A DNA stretch of 64,000 nucleotides from assembly GCF_000378445.1 (NCBI RefSeq), contig NZ_KB899709.1, forward strand, positions 32,756 through 96,755, written 5' to 3'. The notes under the pieces are model-generated. The model made no database searches. It saw only the letters and a program-made list of their open reading frames with translations, and was not told where the DNA came from. Position numbers and translations under genes: made by a program. The stretch is from Deinococcus aquatilis DSM 23025 (GTDB lineage Bacteria > Deinococcota > Deinococci > Deinococcales > Deinococcaceae). Below, piece after piece: positions 37,787 through 47,207 of the stretch; position 1 is the first letter of the stretch; each line of letters opens with the position of its first letter.

Positions 37787-37789
37787 CGG

Positions 37790-37806
37790 GGTGAGATTAC
37801 CTCACC
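37790..37806 (-). promoter_or_regulatory. Candidate operator/promoter of lysK
   Basis: GGTGAG (37790-37795) and CTCACC (37801-37806) are perfect inverted half-sites around ATTAC. On the minus strand TAATCT, a -10-like hexamer, lies inside the palindrome and ends about 7 nt before the ATG, so binding here would block a leaderless promoter. Confidence 0.5.
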
Positions 37807-37938
37807 GGAGTGACCACCATGAGATCGGCCCCGCAGCCTGCGGACAGACGGCGGGAGCAGGCGACGTTTTTATCATCACCGCCTTCTGACGCACCTCCTG
37901 CCCGCTTCAGCCTCGAATCGGCTCTGACTCTGGTGTCC

Positions 37939-39132
37939 TCAATTGTTGGTATTGCTGCTCTCTGGGTTGCTCGTCTCTGCGTTGCCGCCATTTCCGGTGG
38001 CCCGCGCAATGCCCACCAGCAGGCGGGCCAGTTCCGCCAACGTCAGCAGGGAGATTCCACCCACACCGCCTGCGATCAATGTCCAGATACCGCTGAGTCC
38101 CTGTCCGGCAGTAAACAGGAAGAAGGCCAGGGCGATGGCTGACACTCCCAGCACCACCCCCAGAATCCGCAGTCGGCTGACCAGCGCCTCCACTGCATCG
38201 GCCTGAGCGTACAGACCACTGGCCGAGGCGCTGCGTGTGGGCAGGGTTCGGATGGCTTTGGGCGAAGAAGCGGAAGTAGACGGAGTGGAGGCGGGAGCCG
38301 TTGCCGCTGGAGTCGGAGCTGACGGCGTCTGCGTTGCTGGAGGCTGCGTTACTGAAGTCGGCGCTACAGGAGTTTGAGCTACAGGAGTCTGTGCGGCCAC
38401 TTTGGGCGCGGCAGCCGTCATGGGCTGCACCACCGGAGCCACCGGGCTGGCGGTCACATGATTGGATGAAGCAGGTCGCGTGCTGGATGGTGAAAATCCG
38501 CTGGAAGAAATGACCACCGGCTGGGAAGTCTGCGGTTGGGGTTTGGCCGGGGCCGCAGCAGGCTTGGTGAGGGTGGGAGCAGCGCTGATGGTGGTTCGGG
38601 TCACCGGGGCAGCGGCGGGGGCCTGCGCCTGTGGCTCCGTATCTTCGTCAGGATCCCCGATGACGATGGTGGGGGCCGTTTTCTGGGCTTCTGGCCTGTG
38701 TGGTTCCGGCGCGGCAACAGTATTGGCCGGGGCCACTGGGGCTGGTGCAGCCGTGACCGCCGCCTGCGGACTGACGACAGCCTTCTCACTGACTGGCTCG
38801 GCAGCTGCGGGCGGAGATGAGGTGGCCTGCTGCTTGGCACGGGCGGTGGTGTCACGAACCTGGGCGAAGAAAGCCTGCACGCGGGCAGCATCAAAACCCA
38901 ATAGGCTGGCCGTCAGTGCCGTACCAGCGGGCGTTTCTACGCGCAAGATGCCCTCCTGATCGCTGTGAATGCGGGTCAGGTCGCGCAGGGTGACTCGCCG
39001 GGTGCCGCCCGAATCCTGAAACAGCAGGGTCTGCGCGGTCAGCACGAAGAGGCCGTCCTCACGTTCCAGTGAAGCGAGGGGAGATTCATCCATTCCGGTG
39101 GCCTTCAGGGCCGATTGGGCGCGGTCAGTCAT
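37939..39132 (-). CDS. PH-like domain protein with long Pro/Ala linker and two C-terminal membrane helices
   Basis: A 397-residue protein. Residues about 15-95 (FVLTAQTLLFQDSG, RRVTLRDLTRIHSDQEG, LRVETPAGTALTASL, then a helix) read as a bacterial PH-like beta domain. A low-complexity Ala/Pro/Thr/Val linker of some 210 residues follows, including PVAQTPVAPTSVTQPP repeats. Two membrane helices lie near the C-terminus (LGVVLGVSAIALAFFLF; GIWTLIAGGVGGISLLTLA). AGAGGAGCACACGC precedes the ATG. Function unknown; a membrane-tethered scaffold is possible. Confidence 0.8.
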   Translation of the reverse strand: MTDRAQSALKATGMDESPLASLEREDGLFVLTAQTLLFQDSGGTRRVTLRDLTRIHSDQEGILRVETPAGTALTASLLGFDAARVQAFFAQVRDTTARAKQQATSSPPAAAEPVSEKAVVSPQAAVTAAPAPVAPANTVAAPEPHRPEAQKTAPTIVIGDPDEDTEPQAQAPAAAPVTRTTISAAPTLTKPAAAPAKPQPQTSQPVVISSSGFSPSSTRPASSNHVTASPVAPVVQPMTAAAPKVAAQTPVAQTPVAPTSVTQPPATQTPSAPTPAATAPASTPSTSASSPKAIRTLPTRSASASGLYAQADAVEALVSRLRILGVVLGVSAIALAFFLFTAGQGLSGIWTLIAGGVGGISLLTLAELARLLVGIARATGNGGNAETSNPESSNTNN

Positions 39133-39341
39133 GCGTGTGCTCCTCTGTGAACAACTCCAGCACAAGTAGGATGCGGCAAGGAAAAGAAAGGGGTGGCCTG
39201 CAAGGAGACATTCACTGTGCCATGCAGCATACCGACTTGATTCACAGTTCGCGCCCTCTAGCCTGATTGGGCCTTCACGCATGAAGAGGCCCCTAAGCTC
39301 GGCTCACTCTGACGGCTCCCCGACACGCGCACACTGAAGCC

Positions 39342-39641
39342 ATGACCGACAACTCGAACCGCTACGGCAACGAACCTCTGGGCAAGAGCGTGGAAGAGAT
39401 CGAGCAGGACTCAGGCAATCTGGTCAACTCCCCGGTCGAAGGAGAACAGCGTCGGGACAGTGACGCGACTTTCGTTCCGGCCATCGCCAACGGCAACGCC
39501 AGCGGAATTCCAGGCACTGGCACCGGCACGGCAAGCGGCGTTCCGGCCATCCTGCACACCAATCTGCTGAGAGACGTGGAGGCGACCAACACCGCAAACG
39601 ATGGAACGACCCGCGAGAACCGCGACAGCAGCGAAGAATAA
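39342..39641 (+). CDS. Hydrophilic low-complexity hypothetical protein
   Basis: A 99-residue protein with almost no hydrophobic core: rich in Asn, Asp, Glu, Gly, Ser and Thr, with the run IPGTGTGTASGVPAIL. It lacks Cys and Trp. The composition resembles intrinsically disordered, desiccation-associated hydrophilic proteins, but no family is recognised. It is divergent from the PH-like gene across 209 bp and is followed by a long hairpin terminator, supporting a real, independent unit. Confidence 0.7.
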   Translation: MTDNSNRYGNEPLGKSVEEIEQDSGNLVNSPVEGEQRRDSDATFVPAIANGNASGIPGTGTGTASGVPAILHTNLLRDVEATNTANDGTTRENRDSSEE

Positions 39642-39658
39642 CGGGCACATTCTCTACA

Positions 39659-39710
39659 GGGAGGAGGGAAACAGGACATTTCAACCTGTTTCCCTCCTCC
39701 CTTCTTTATA
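39659..39710 (+). terminator. Rho-independent terminator
   Basis: GGGAGGAGGGAAACAGG pairs almost perfectly with CCTGTTTCCCTCCTCCC around a 9-base loop, followed by TTCTTTATA. It stands between the hydrophilic protein gene and the converging YiaA/B gene. Confidence 0.9.
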
Positions 39711-39716
39711 GCGGCT

Positions 39717-40007
39717 CTATTCCCCGTATTTACTCAGCACCTGTTCGGTACGGGCGCTCTTGACCCGGTTCACCAACCGTTCGTATTCATGACGGTCACG
39801 GAGGCTCTTGCTGAGCGTCAGCGTACTGGCCGTCAGAAAGATCGTGCCCATGTACAGGTAGCCTTTGATCCACCAATCTACAGGCAGGTAATACACGCCC
39901 ACGACCATCAGAGTGAAGCTGAGGCCGAACGCGATCCAGATAAAGCTCATCCATGCGGGTGAATCGCCCTGAATGTCAGGGTTGCTGTACAGGTTGGGCT
40001 GAGTCAT
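39717..40007 (-). CDS. YiaA/YiaB two-helix membrane protein
   Basis: A 96-residue inner-membrane protein of the YiaA/YiaB family (PF05360): two paired membrane helices, the first WMSFIWIAFGLSFTLMVVGV, the second GYLYMGTIFLTASTLTLS, separated by the conserved PVDWWIKGY loop, then a charged tail HEYERLVNRVKS. Start fixed by GGAGGTTTTGCCC upstream. Function unknown in all members. Confidence 0.88.
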   Translation of the reverse strand: MTQPNLYSNPDIQGDSPAWMSFIWIAFGLSFTLMVVGVYYLPVDWWIKGYLYMGTIFLTASTLTLSKSLRDRHEYERLVNRVKSARTEQVLSKYGE

Positions 40008-40237
40008 GGGCAAAACCTCCTGAAGACAAGACAAGAACAGTGGGACAGACCAGCTTGGGAACAGAGGGAAGCCGAGGCGGAACCGAGAAGAATCAACCCA
40101 GAGCGCTTGATTTGTACCAGGTTGAATCTTGAACTCAGCATAAATAGTTGCACTGACCGCGCCCCAGTTCTGGAACGCGGTGTAGAAATTGAGGGAAGGT
40201 TCAGAAAAGCTCGGGGCAGTGCTCCCCTGTTCAGCCA

Positions 40238-41563
40238 TCAATGGGCATCGGTGGGCAGGTAATCGAACCGCGCCCCTAGCGCCTCCAGATGTTGGAAGAA
40301 TTGAGGATAACTTTTGCGGATGTGATGGGCGCCCGTGATCTGCAGAGGCGCGTCGGCCCGTAGCCCCAGCAGGGTCAGCAGCATGATCATGCGGTGGTCG
40401 CCGTGCCCATTGACCGTGATGCCGCCTGCGATTCTCTCGGTTCCAGTAATGGTCAGGCTGTCTTCTGTCTCGGAAGTCTGCAGGCCCAGCCGCTCCAGTT
40501 CGGCCCGCGTATCGCTGATGCGGTCGCACTCCTTGAGGCGCAGGGTATACACGTTTTCCCAGGTGGTGGTGCCGGATGCAGCAGCGGCAGCAGCAGACAG
40601 AGCCTGCACCGCGTCAGTGAAGCCGTCTCCGTCACGGGTCACGGCGCTCAGCGGCAGGCCTCCGCGCACGATCAGGGTGTCGCCTTCACGGGTAATATCG
40701 GCTCCCATCTGGCGCAGCACCTCTACAGCCTCGCGCTCGCCCTGAAGGTCATGCTCGCGCAGATTGCTGAGGCGCAGCACGCCGGGGCGGGTGGCCGCAG
40801 CAGCCAGCAGCGCAGCACTGCCGGGATAGTCGCCGGGCACCAGCACCCGTCCTGCACGGTAGCTCTGGCCGCCCGGAATAGAAATCCGGCTGAGGTCCTC
40901 GCTGGCACTGGCCTGCACCCCGAACGCCGCCAACGTATCCAGCGTCTGACGCAGGGGCGCGTGACTTTTGATGTTTCCAGTCAGGCGCAGTTGCAGGCCA
41001 CCGGGCAGCAGCGGGGCCAGGAACATCAGGGCGCTGGCGTATTGACTGGAACGCTCGGCACTGACTTCCACAGGGCCGCCCCTCACCGGCCCGCTGATGG
41101 AAATGGGCAACCTGCCCTGCTCGCTGGCGACCCGTGCGCCCAATCGCTCCAGTGCGTCCAAGAGGTCACCCTGTGGGCGCTTGCCCAACGAATCTGGGTA
41201 ATCGGTAACAAACGTGGTCTCGGTGGTCAGGGCCGCCACTCCCATCAGAAAACGGGCCACTGCACCTGCATTACCCGGATTCAGGGTCACGCCCGCCGCC
41301 GGATGTGCGCCGAAGCCCCGGATCACGGCGTCGTCTCCGACCAGTTCCACGCCCGCGCCCCAGTCGGCAAGGCAGCGCAGCATCGCCCCGGCATCCTCGC
41401 TGGTCGCCACGCCCACCACGCGGGTTTCCCCGACGGCCAGCGCGGCCGCCAGCAGATAACGGGTGGTGTAATTCTTGCTGGGCTGCGCCCTCAACTCGCC
41501 CCGCAATTCGGCAGCGGGGTACACCATCACATCAAAACGTTCGGGCAGGCCATCGGCACTCAT
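40238..41563 (-). CDS. aroA: EPSP synthase, sequence-divergent
   Basis: The protein belongs to the 3-phosphoshikimate 1-carboxyvinyltransferase family, the sixth step of the shikimate pathway. Its 441 residues include QPSKNYTTRYL (27-37), NPGNAGAVARF (95-105), SSQYASALMFLAPLL, RLKECDRI and NGHGDHRMIM. Two usually invariant spots differ: SKN in place of SKS, and GNAGAVARF in place of GNAGTAMRP, so the Thr equivalent to E. coli T97 is Ala101. These positions line the phosphate and glyphosate pocket. It is more likely AroA than MurA because it lacks the PGGC loop. Confidence 0.88.
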   Translation of the reverse strand: MSADGLPERFDVMVYPAAELRGELRAQPSKNYTTRYLLAAALAVGETRVVGVATSEDAGAMLRCLADWGAGVELVGDDAVIRGFGAHPAAGVTLNPGNAGAVARFLMGVAALTTETTFVTDYPDSLGKRPQGDLLDALERLGARVASEQGRLPISISGPVRGGPVEVSAERSSQYASALMFLAPLLPGGLQLRLTGNIKSHAPLRQTLDTLAAFGVQASASEDLSRISIPGGQSYRAGRVLVPGDYPGSAALLAAAATRPGVLRLSNLREHDLQGEREAVEVLRQMGADITREGDTLIVRGGLPLSAVTRDGDGFTDAVQALSAAAAAASGTTTWENVYTLRLKECDRISDTRAELERLGLQTSETEDSLTITGTERIAGGITVNGHGDHRMIMLLTLLGLRADAPLQITGAHHIRKSYPQFFQHLEALGARFDYLPTDAH

Positions 41564-41619
41564 GGCGTGAGGCTAGCGCGGCAGGCCGGGGCAGGCAGGT
41601 GGGCAGATAAGACAGGGGT

Positions 41620-42183
41620 TCACGAACTCCCGCGCCGTTCGTGCATCTGGGCATTGAAGGCCGCCGATCCTCCACGCGCAATGCTGAGGGTCTGCCACTG
41701 TGCGCCGCGCAGCGTTTTGACCAAGAAAATCAGTTGATAGACATGTCCGCTGTAATGAGCCACCTGCCGCTGCACTGCTTCCAGTACGGTATGGACCTCG
41801 CCCCGGATGGTCAACGGGCGGGTCAGGTCGGCGGGCGTCAGGTGATCGAGCGCCGCAAAAAATACTGCCCAGCCTCCTTCCCATTCAGCCTGCACCTCCG
41901 GCAGAGTCTCCAGGTGCCGCTCGAACTCGGCGTCGCGGTTGCGCGTGGTGGCCTCGCCTTCCACTGCCGCCGCATACCCCAGTTGCAGGCCGCCCCAGCG
42001 AGACCGCATGTTTCCGGCCAGATGCTGCACCAGAATGGCGGCGCTGTTGCCCTCCTCCGACAACGCCGTAGCAATCTCGGCTTCCCGCAACTGCGCCAGC
42101 GCTCCGTCTCCCAGCGCCTTGACGCCCCGCATCCGCGCCCGCACATCTGTCAGGTATAACACCGCAATATCCACTGGAGTCAT
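41620..42183 (-). CDS. DinB-like DUF1572 protein
   Basis: A 187-residue helical-bundle protein of the DinB/DUF1572 type. Candidate metal-binding histidines are in ILVQHLAGNM (helix 2) and HYSGHVYQLIFL (helix 4), where the HxxxH spacing is typical. Deinococcus genomes carry many DinB-like paralogues; some may be thiol transferases using bacillithiol, others are of unknown role. The ATG at 42181-42183 is preferred over the longer frame, whose extra N-terminus is not family-like. Confidence 0.85.
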   Translation of the reverse strand: MTPVDIAVLYLTDVRARMRGVKALGDGALAQLREAEIATALSEEGNSAAILVQHLAGNMRSRWGGLQLGYAAAVEGEATTRNRDAEFERHLETLPEVQAEWEGGWAVFFAALDHLTPADLTRPLTIRGEVHTVLEAVQRQVAHYSGHVYQLIFLVKTLRGAQWQTLSIARGGSAAFNAQMHERRGSS

Positions 42184-42233
42184 GGCATCCACAGTACTTC
42201 CGGTGTCCTGCTTGTTGGTAACGCTGGCCTGCT

Positions 42234-42587
42234 TCAGTACGTCGTCACCGTGACCTGCGCTTGCCCCAGGGTCAGATTGACCTCGAAACCGTTGGGCAGA
42301 CGCGTCACCGTGCAGGCACTCACCCTGGCCTCTGCAATACCGCTCCGGTACGCTCCCCGGCAATCCTCCGAAGATCCGGCTTCCAGAAAAGGCTGGGCCG
42401 GGTCAGTTTTCCATGCCCGTTGCGCCGTTGTTTGCACGGTGCGGGCATAGGCGCGGGCTGCCACCACATCTGCGCTGCGAGTCTGGCGAGTGTGGAGGCC
42501 CAATCCGACCAGCACAGCCAGGGCCAACGGCAGGATCAACCAACGCGGCGGGAGCTTGATTCGGGAGAAGCGCATTTCACCCGGCAT
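42234..42587 (-). CDS. Pilin-like single-pass membrane protein A
   Basis: A 117-residue protein (or 113 from the ATG at 42573-42575). A basic start is followed by one membrane helix (LILPLALAVLVGLGLHT), a long helix (ADVVAARAYARTVQTTAQRAW) and a small domain with a Cys pair DC-x15-CTV and an end VNLTLGQAQVTVTTY. The helix-plus-disulfide-loop layout resembles type IV pilins of Deinococcus-Thermus, but there is no prepilin cleavage site (G-F-T-L-I-E). It is similar in layout to the protein at 44611-44958. Confidence 0.7.
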   Translation of the reverse strand: MPGEMRFSRIKLPPRWLILPLALAVLVGLGLHTRQTRSADVVAARAYARTVQTTAQRAWKTDPAQPFLEAGSSEDCRGAYRSGIAEARVSACTVTRLPNGFEVNLTLGQAQVTVTTY

Positions 42588-42930
42588 CTTAATAGACTTG
42601 AGAATCAGGCGTGAAGAACGCCAACCAAGTCAATCGAAAGAAGTCAAATGTCCCTGAGAACTGGTGAGTCATGCAGAGTGGAGTTTGATTTTTGTTGACC
42701 ATTCTGTCATTAAAGTCAATGACCTCAAGTTTGAATGCGCATTCAGCTTTCTACTTGGTCAAACTGTAAGACATCATCATTAAAATCTATTAATGCCAGG
42801 CGCATGATGAGTTCGGCCAGAAGTCCAGGTGGTGCTCGAGCGCCCAAATTTACTCAGCCGCCATTTGCGGTTGTGACCTGTCGTTTCTTGATTTCAGTCA
42901 CCATCCATAGCGGTACTTGGGAGAACAACA
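42588..42930. other. AT-rich divergent regulatory region upstream of the rhodopsin
   Basis: 343 bp between the pilin-like gene (minus) and the rhodopsin gene (plus), clearly AT-richer than the surroundings. It contains a perfect 14-bp palindrome at 42732-42745, and TTGACC (42695-42700) facing GGTCAA (42757-42762) as outer inverted words. No gene is seen. Confidence 0.5.
42732..42745. promoter_or_regulatory. Perfect palindrome, candidate operator for the rhodopsin region
   Basis: TGAATGCGCATTCA is a perfect 14-bp palindrome roughly 185 bp upstream of the rhodopsin start and 145 bp upstream of the divergent pilin-like gene. TTGACC and GGTCAA flank it at 31 and 11 bp. Confidence 0.4.
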
Positions 42931-43818
42931 ATGAAACGTATGCTGCCATTCCTTGGCGTCTTGTTTGCTGGTGTCGCTCTTGCCCAAACCAATGTCGGCG
43001 GGCCAGACACCTCCGGGCCAGCTCTTAATGCAGGTCAGTACAACCTGATCTACAACTTTCTCTCTTTCGCTATTGCGGCCATGGGCGCGTCTGCCATCTT
43101 TTTCTTCCTGTCCCGTTCCAACGTGGCTCCCAAATACCGCGTGGCGCTGCTGATCAGCGGCGTTGTCGTGAGTATTGCGGCCTACCACTATGTCCGAATT
43201 TTCAACTCCTTCGAGGCCGCCTACGCTCTGAACGCGGCGGGTGTATATGCCCCCACCACCGTGCCCTTTAACGATGCCTACCGCTATGTAGACTGGCTGC
43301 TGACCGTGCCCCTGTTGCTGGTCGAAGCCGTTGCCGTGCTGGCCCTGGCGCGGAACGTGGCCAATAGCCTGATCCTGCGCCTAGCCGTGGCCGCCGTTCT
43401 GATGATCGCTCTGGGCTACCCCGGCGAGGTGGCGAACGACACCGCAACCCGCTTCCTGTGGGGCACCCTCAGCACCATTCCTTTCCTGTACATCCTCTAC
43501 ATCCTGTGGATTGAATTGGCCCGCGCCACCGAGCGTCAGACCAGTGAAGTCAAGGTGCTGGTTCGCAATCTGCGCCTGTTGCTGCTGGCCTCCTGGGGCG
43601 TGTACCCCATCGCCTACATTCTGCCGATGCTGGGCATTGTCGGATCCGGGGCGGTGGTGGGCGTACAGGTCGGCTACACCATTGCCGATGTGCTGGCCAA
43701 GCCCCTGTTCGGCCTGCTGATCTACGCCATCGCTGTAGCCAAAACCCGCGATGATGGTGGTGTGGTGGAGAGCGTCAATACTGCAGGTGCACCCCTTCCC
43801 GTCAACGCTTCCGACTGA
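42931..43818 (+). CDS. Light-driven proton-pump rhodopsin, xanthorhodopsin/proteorhodopsin type
   Basis: A 295-residue seven-helix retinal protein with an apparent N-terminal signal peptide (ending near VALAQ, residue 19). Helix C reads R118-YV-D121-WLL-T125-VPLLLV-E132, the DTE motif of proton pumps (acceptor, Thr, donor). H86 in AYHYVR is the usual partner of the acceptor. The retinal Schiff-base lysine is K257 in ADVLAKPLFG with D253. L129 at the tuning site predicts green absorption. G178 in LWGTLSTIP matches the Gly that lets a carotenoid antenna bind in xanthorhodopsins. GGGAGA precedes the ATG. No beta-carotene oxygenase gene is nearby. Confidence 0.94.
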   Translation: MKRMLPFLGVLFAGVALAQTNVGGPDTSGPALNAGQYNLIYNFLSFAIAAMGASAIFFFLSRSNVAPKYRVALLISGVVVSIAAYHYVRIFNSFEAAYALNAAGVYAPTTVPFNDAYRYVDWLLTVPLLLVEAVAVLALARNVANSLILRLAVAAVLMIALGYPGEVANDTATRFLWGTLSTIPFLYILYILWIELARATERQTSEVKVLVRNLRLLLLASWGVYPIAYILPMLGIVGSGAVVGVQVGYTIADVLAKPLFGLLIYAIAVAKTRDDGGVVESVNTAGAPLPVNASD

Positions 43819-43850
43819 GAAACGATGGCCTGAAAACCTGATACAAGAAC

Positions 43851-43882
43851 AAAGGCCGCCTCCACAGAGAAGCGGCCTTTGC
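43851..43882. terminator. Bidirectional terminator after the rhodopsin gene
   Basis: AAAGGCCGC (43851-43859) pairs perfectly with GCGGCCTTT (43872-43880). The T/A tracts are short on both sides. Confidence 0.75.
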
Positions 43883-43918
43883 TTGTGGAAGCTGGTCTGA
43901 CCAACCTCCGGTGCTGGT

Positions 43919-44470
43919 TTACTGAACGAACTCGCCACCATGACGGGCGGCAGCGGCGGCCACCACGTCGTGCGGCACGGAGTCTTCGACAGCGATGGTG
44001 CGTCCACCACTGGAAACGGTGTCATTCATACGGTCGTAATGCGCGTCGTCTACATCGTAGCTGCTGTTGTACGTGCCAGTGCCGTTGGTTTCATCGACAC
44101 CCGCTGCGCCGCCAATCGCGCCCACGCCTGCACCCACGCCCGAGCCGAGCGCCGCCATACCCAGAATCACGGGAATGGCTGCCAGCCCGCCCGTTGCCAC
44201 CGTTGCCACGACGCCTGCCACTGCGCCTACAGCCACACCGACGCCCGTACCTTTCACTGCGCCTGCGCCTGCATCCTCGGCAGTGCCGCCACCGTAATCT
44301 GCACCCAGATCATTGGTGACGCCCGTGGTGCTCGCCATGCTGCTATCCGTCATACCGCTGCGGCGGTTCAGAGATGCAGAACCCATCTCGGGCCGGATGA
44401 CACCCTGGCTTTGCAGGTCCTGGACAAAAGCGTCGGCTTGCGCCACCGTCGGGAAGATCAGATGTTTCAT
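43919..44470 (-). CDS. Glycine-rich hypothetical protein with YflT-like start
   Basis: A 183-residue protein. The first 30 residues ([24 protein letters not shown]) resemble the N-terminal strand/helix of general-stress proteins such as YflT. The middle (about 65-130) is a Gly/Ala/Val-rich hydrophobic stretch with alternating [13 protein letters not shown] and [16 protein letters not shown], which may insert into membranes. The C-terminus is acidic and Tyr/Asp-rich, ending in [13 protein letters not shown]. Function unknown; a stress-response role is a guess. Confidence 0.72.
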   Translation of the reverse strand: MKHLIFPTVAQADAFVQDLQSQGVIRPEMGSASLNRRSGMTDSSMASTTGVTNDLGADYGGGTAEDAGAGAVKGTGVGVAVGAVAGVVATVATGGLAAIPVILGMAALGSGVGAGVGAIGGAAGVDETNGTGTYNSSYDVDDAHYDRMNDTVSSGGRTIAVEDSVPHDVVAAAAARHGGEFVQ

Positions 44471-44610
44471 GCCTCACAGTGTGAAACGGGCACGATCCGT
44501 ACAGATGAGATGCCCGCCAAAGGTGGTTTAGGGCATCCAGAGGTCCTGCAAACACTCTGGTGGGCTTATCTGACTTTTAGGCTAAGCGTGACATTCACAC
44601 GTATGACAGC

Positions 44611-44958
44611 CTATTTGGTCAACCGATATTGGCGGCCACCTTCTACATTCAAGATCACTTCCGGCTTACCCGCAGTGACTTTGACTGTGCAGGTCGTGAC
44701 GGTGTCCGGCAGCGGCGTCTTGAGCAGATCGGCGCAGTTCTGTTCATAAGAGATATTCGGAGAGGGGTTGCTGCTCAGGGCCGCCTGCACGGCACGGGAA
44801 CCGTATTCGCGGGCGGCGCGGCCCTGAAAACTGAAGGTTGCCACCAGCAGACCGATCAGGGCAAAAAAGCCAACCAGAATCCAGAGAAAACTGCGAAAAA
44901 TGTTCTTGCGCTGGGCGTCGCTGATGGTGCGGAGCGGAGGCTGACTGGGCGTACTCAT
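44611..44958 (-). CDS. Pilin-like single-pass membrane protein B
   Basis: A 115-residue protein: cytosolic basic start, one membrane helix (FLWILVGFFALIGLLVATFS), a short helix (AAREYGSRAVQAALS), then a domain with NC-x14-CTV and strands VILNVEGGRQYRL. The layout repeats that of the protein at 42234-42587 on the other side of the rhodopsin. No prepilin peptidase site is present. It is divergent from the carboxynorspermidine-synthase-like gene across 90 bp. Confidence 0.7.
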   Translation of the reverse strand: MSTPSQPPLRTISDAQRKNIFRSFLWILVGFFALIGLLVATFSFQGRAAREYGSRAVQAALSSNPSPNISYEQNCADLLKTPLPDTVTTCTVKVTAGKPEVILNVEGGRQYRLTK

Positions 44959-45048
44959 GGGGGCAGCCTAGCAAGGTAAAGAATCAAAGGAGTGACAGCG
45001 GCTGGCAGAACAGGGCGGAGGGCAAAGACGGGTTACACTGGGCCGCGT

Positions 45049-46266
<1,218 letters not shown>

Positions 46267-46281
46267 GTGAGGGTAGAGGAC

Positions 46282-46302
46282 GTGGGTTGTCGGTTGTAGG
46301 AA
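46282..46302. repeat. GTTGT-word tandem before a terminator
   Basis: GTGGGTTGTCGGTTGTAGG, built on a repeated GGTTGT word, lies between the gene stop and the terminator at 46318. It is one of several different G/T-rich doubled words seen just after genes in this window. Confidence 0.4.
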
Positions 46303-46317
46303 AAAAACAACGGAAAA

Positions 46318-46359
46318 AGAAAAGGGCGGGGGCGTTTGGATGCGCTTCCCGCCCTTTTT
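46318..46359. terminator. Bidirectional terminator
   Basis: AAAAGGGCGGG pairs with CCCGCCCTTTT, with A- and T-tracts on both sides. It separates the plus-strand gene ending at 46266 from the minus-strand GNAT gene ending at 46475. Confidence 0.88.
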
Positions 46360-46474
46360 ATGGATAGGCATTGCGTGGAGCAGAACGGATGCTGACACCG
46401 AGTGCCTGTCAGGTCTCCACTGCACCCGCATCAAAACGAACACAGACTCTCCCAGCCTATTCTCAGAAGCCGAA

Positions 46475-47122
46475 TTAGGGAATGTACAGCACGGGTTTGC
46501 ACTCATCCACACCAATCAAGTCAATGTCGGCACGGCGAGTCGTGGCCCAGTCATCCCGCCGGAGTATCCACCGGTTCAGGACGGCTGGCTCGCCGCGCCG
46601 GGTGGCCCAATCGCTGCCGTTGGGCTGATATCCCAGGGCCGCCGATACGCGGTTGGAGGCCGTATTGTCAACAAACGCTTCACTGGTCGCTTCCGCTGCG
46701 CCCAATCCCTCGAAGGCAAGGTGAAGGATGGCCGAGCGCATCTCACGTCCCAGACCTCGCTGCCGGAAGTCTGGGGCCAGCCAAGAAAAACTGGTCACGG
46801 TTTGAAAGGTGTCGAAATTCACGCCGATCAGGTCCTGCATCCCCACGGCCCTGTTGCCCAGCACAACCACAAAGTACAGCCGCCAGGTATCGGGGCGAAC
46901 CGTGCCGCGCCCGCGCCAGATGGCCTGAAGCCACTTTCTTTCTCGCAGCGGACTCTCTTCGTACAGAGACATAGGATCATCGAACGGGTAGGGCGGCGGC
47001 CCGATCATGCCCCGACGAACCACCGGAAGAAGCTGGGCCAGCAGGTCATCCGTGGCTCCGTGAAGCTCCAGCTTTGGCGTGATGACCCTGACATTGAGCG
47101 GCGGATAGAAGGTTGGCGACAT
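46475..47122 (-). CDS. GNAT-family N-acetyltransferase (RimJ/RimL-like)
   Basis: A 215-residue acetyl-CoA-dependent transferase. The acetyl-CoA loop is FRQRGLGREMRSAIL, preceded by strand TSFSWLAP and followed by SEAFVDNTASNRVSAALGYQPNG, the RimJ/RimL-like motif B. Target unknown. The ATG at 47122 is preferred; a frame extending to 47164 adds residues without family likeness. Confidence 0.88.
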   Translation of the reverse strand: MSPTFYPPLNVRVITPKLELHGATDDLLAQLLPVVRRGMIGPPPYPFDDPMSLYEESPLRERKWLQAIWRGRGTVRPDTWRLYFVVVLGNRAVGMQDLIGVNFDTFQTVTSFSWLAPDFRQRGLGREMRSAILHLAFEGLGAAEATSEAFVDNTASNRVSAALGYQPNGSDWATRRGEPAVLNRWILRRDDWATTRRADIDLIGVDECKPVLYIP

Positions 47123-47207
47123 CGCTACAGAAAGCCACGGGCGACCCGGAAAAAGCATGGGCAAAAGGGCTTATGACCCCCTTCAGGCACCCAGGACGTC
47201 CTGCTTC

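Noticed and set aside
42701..42717. Radiation/desiccation response motif-like sequence TTCTGTCATTAAAGTCA
   Set aside because: Only the left half resembles the Deinococcus RDRM palindrome (TTATGTCATTGACATAA); the right half does not match, and the downstream gene is not a known DdrO target.
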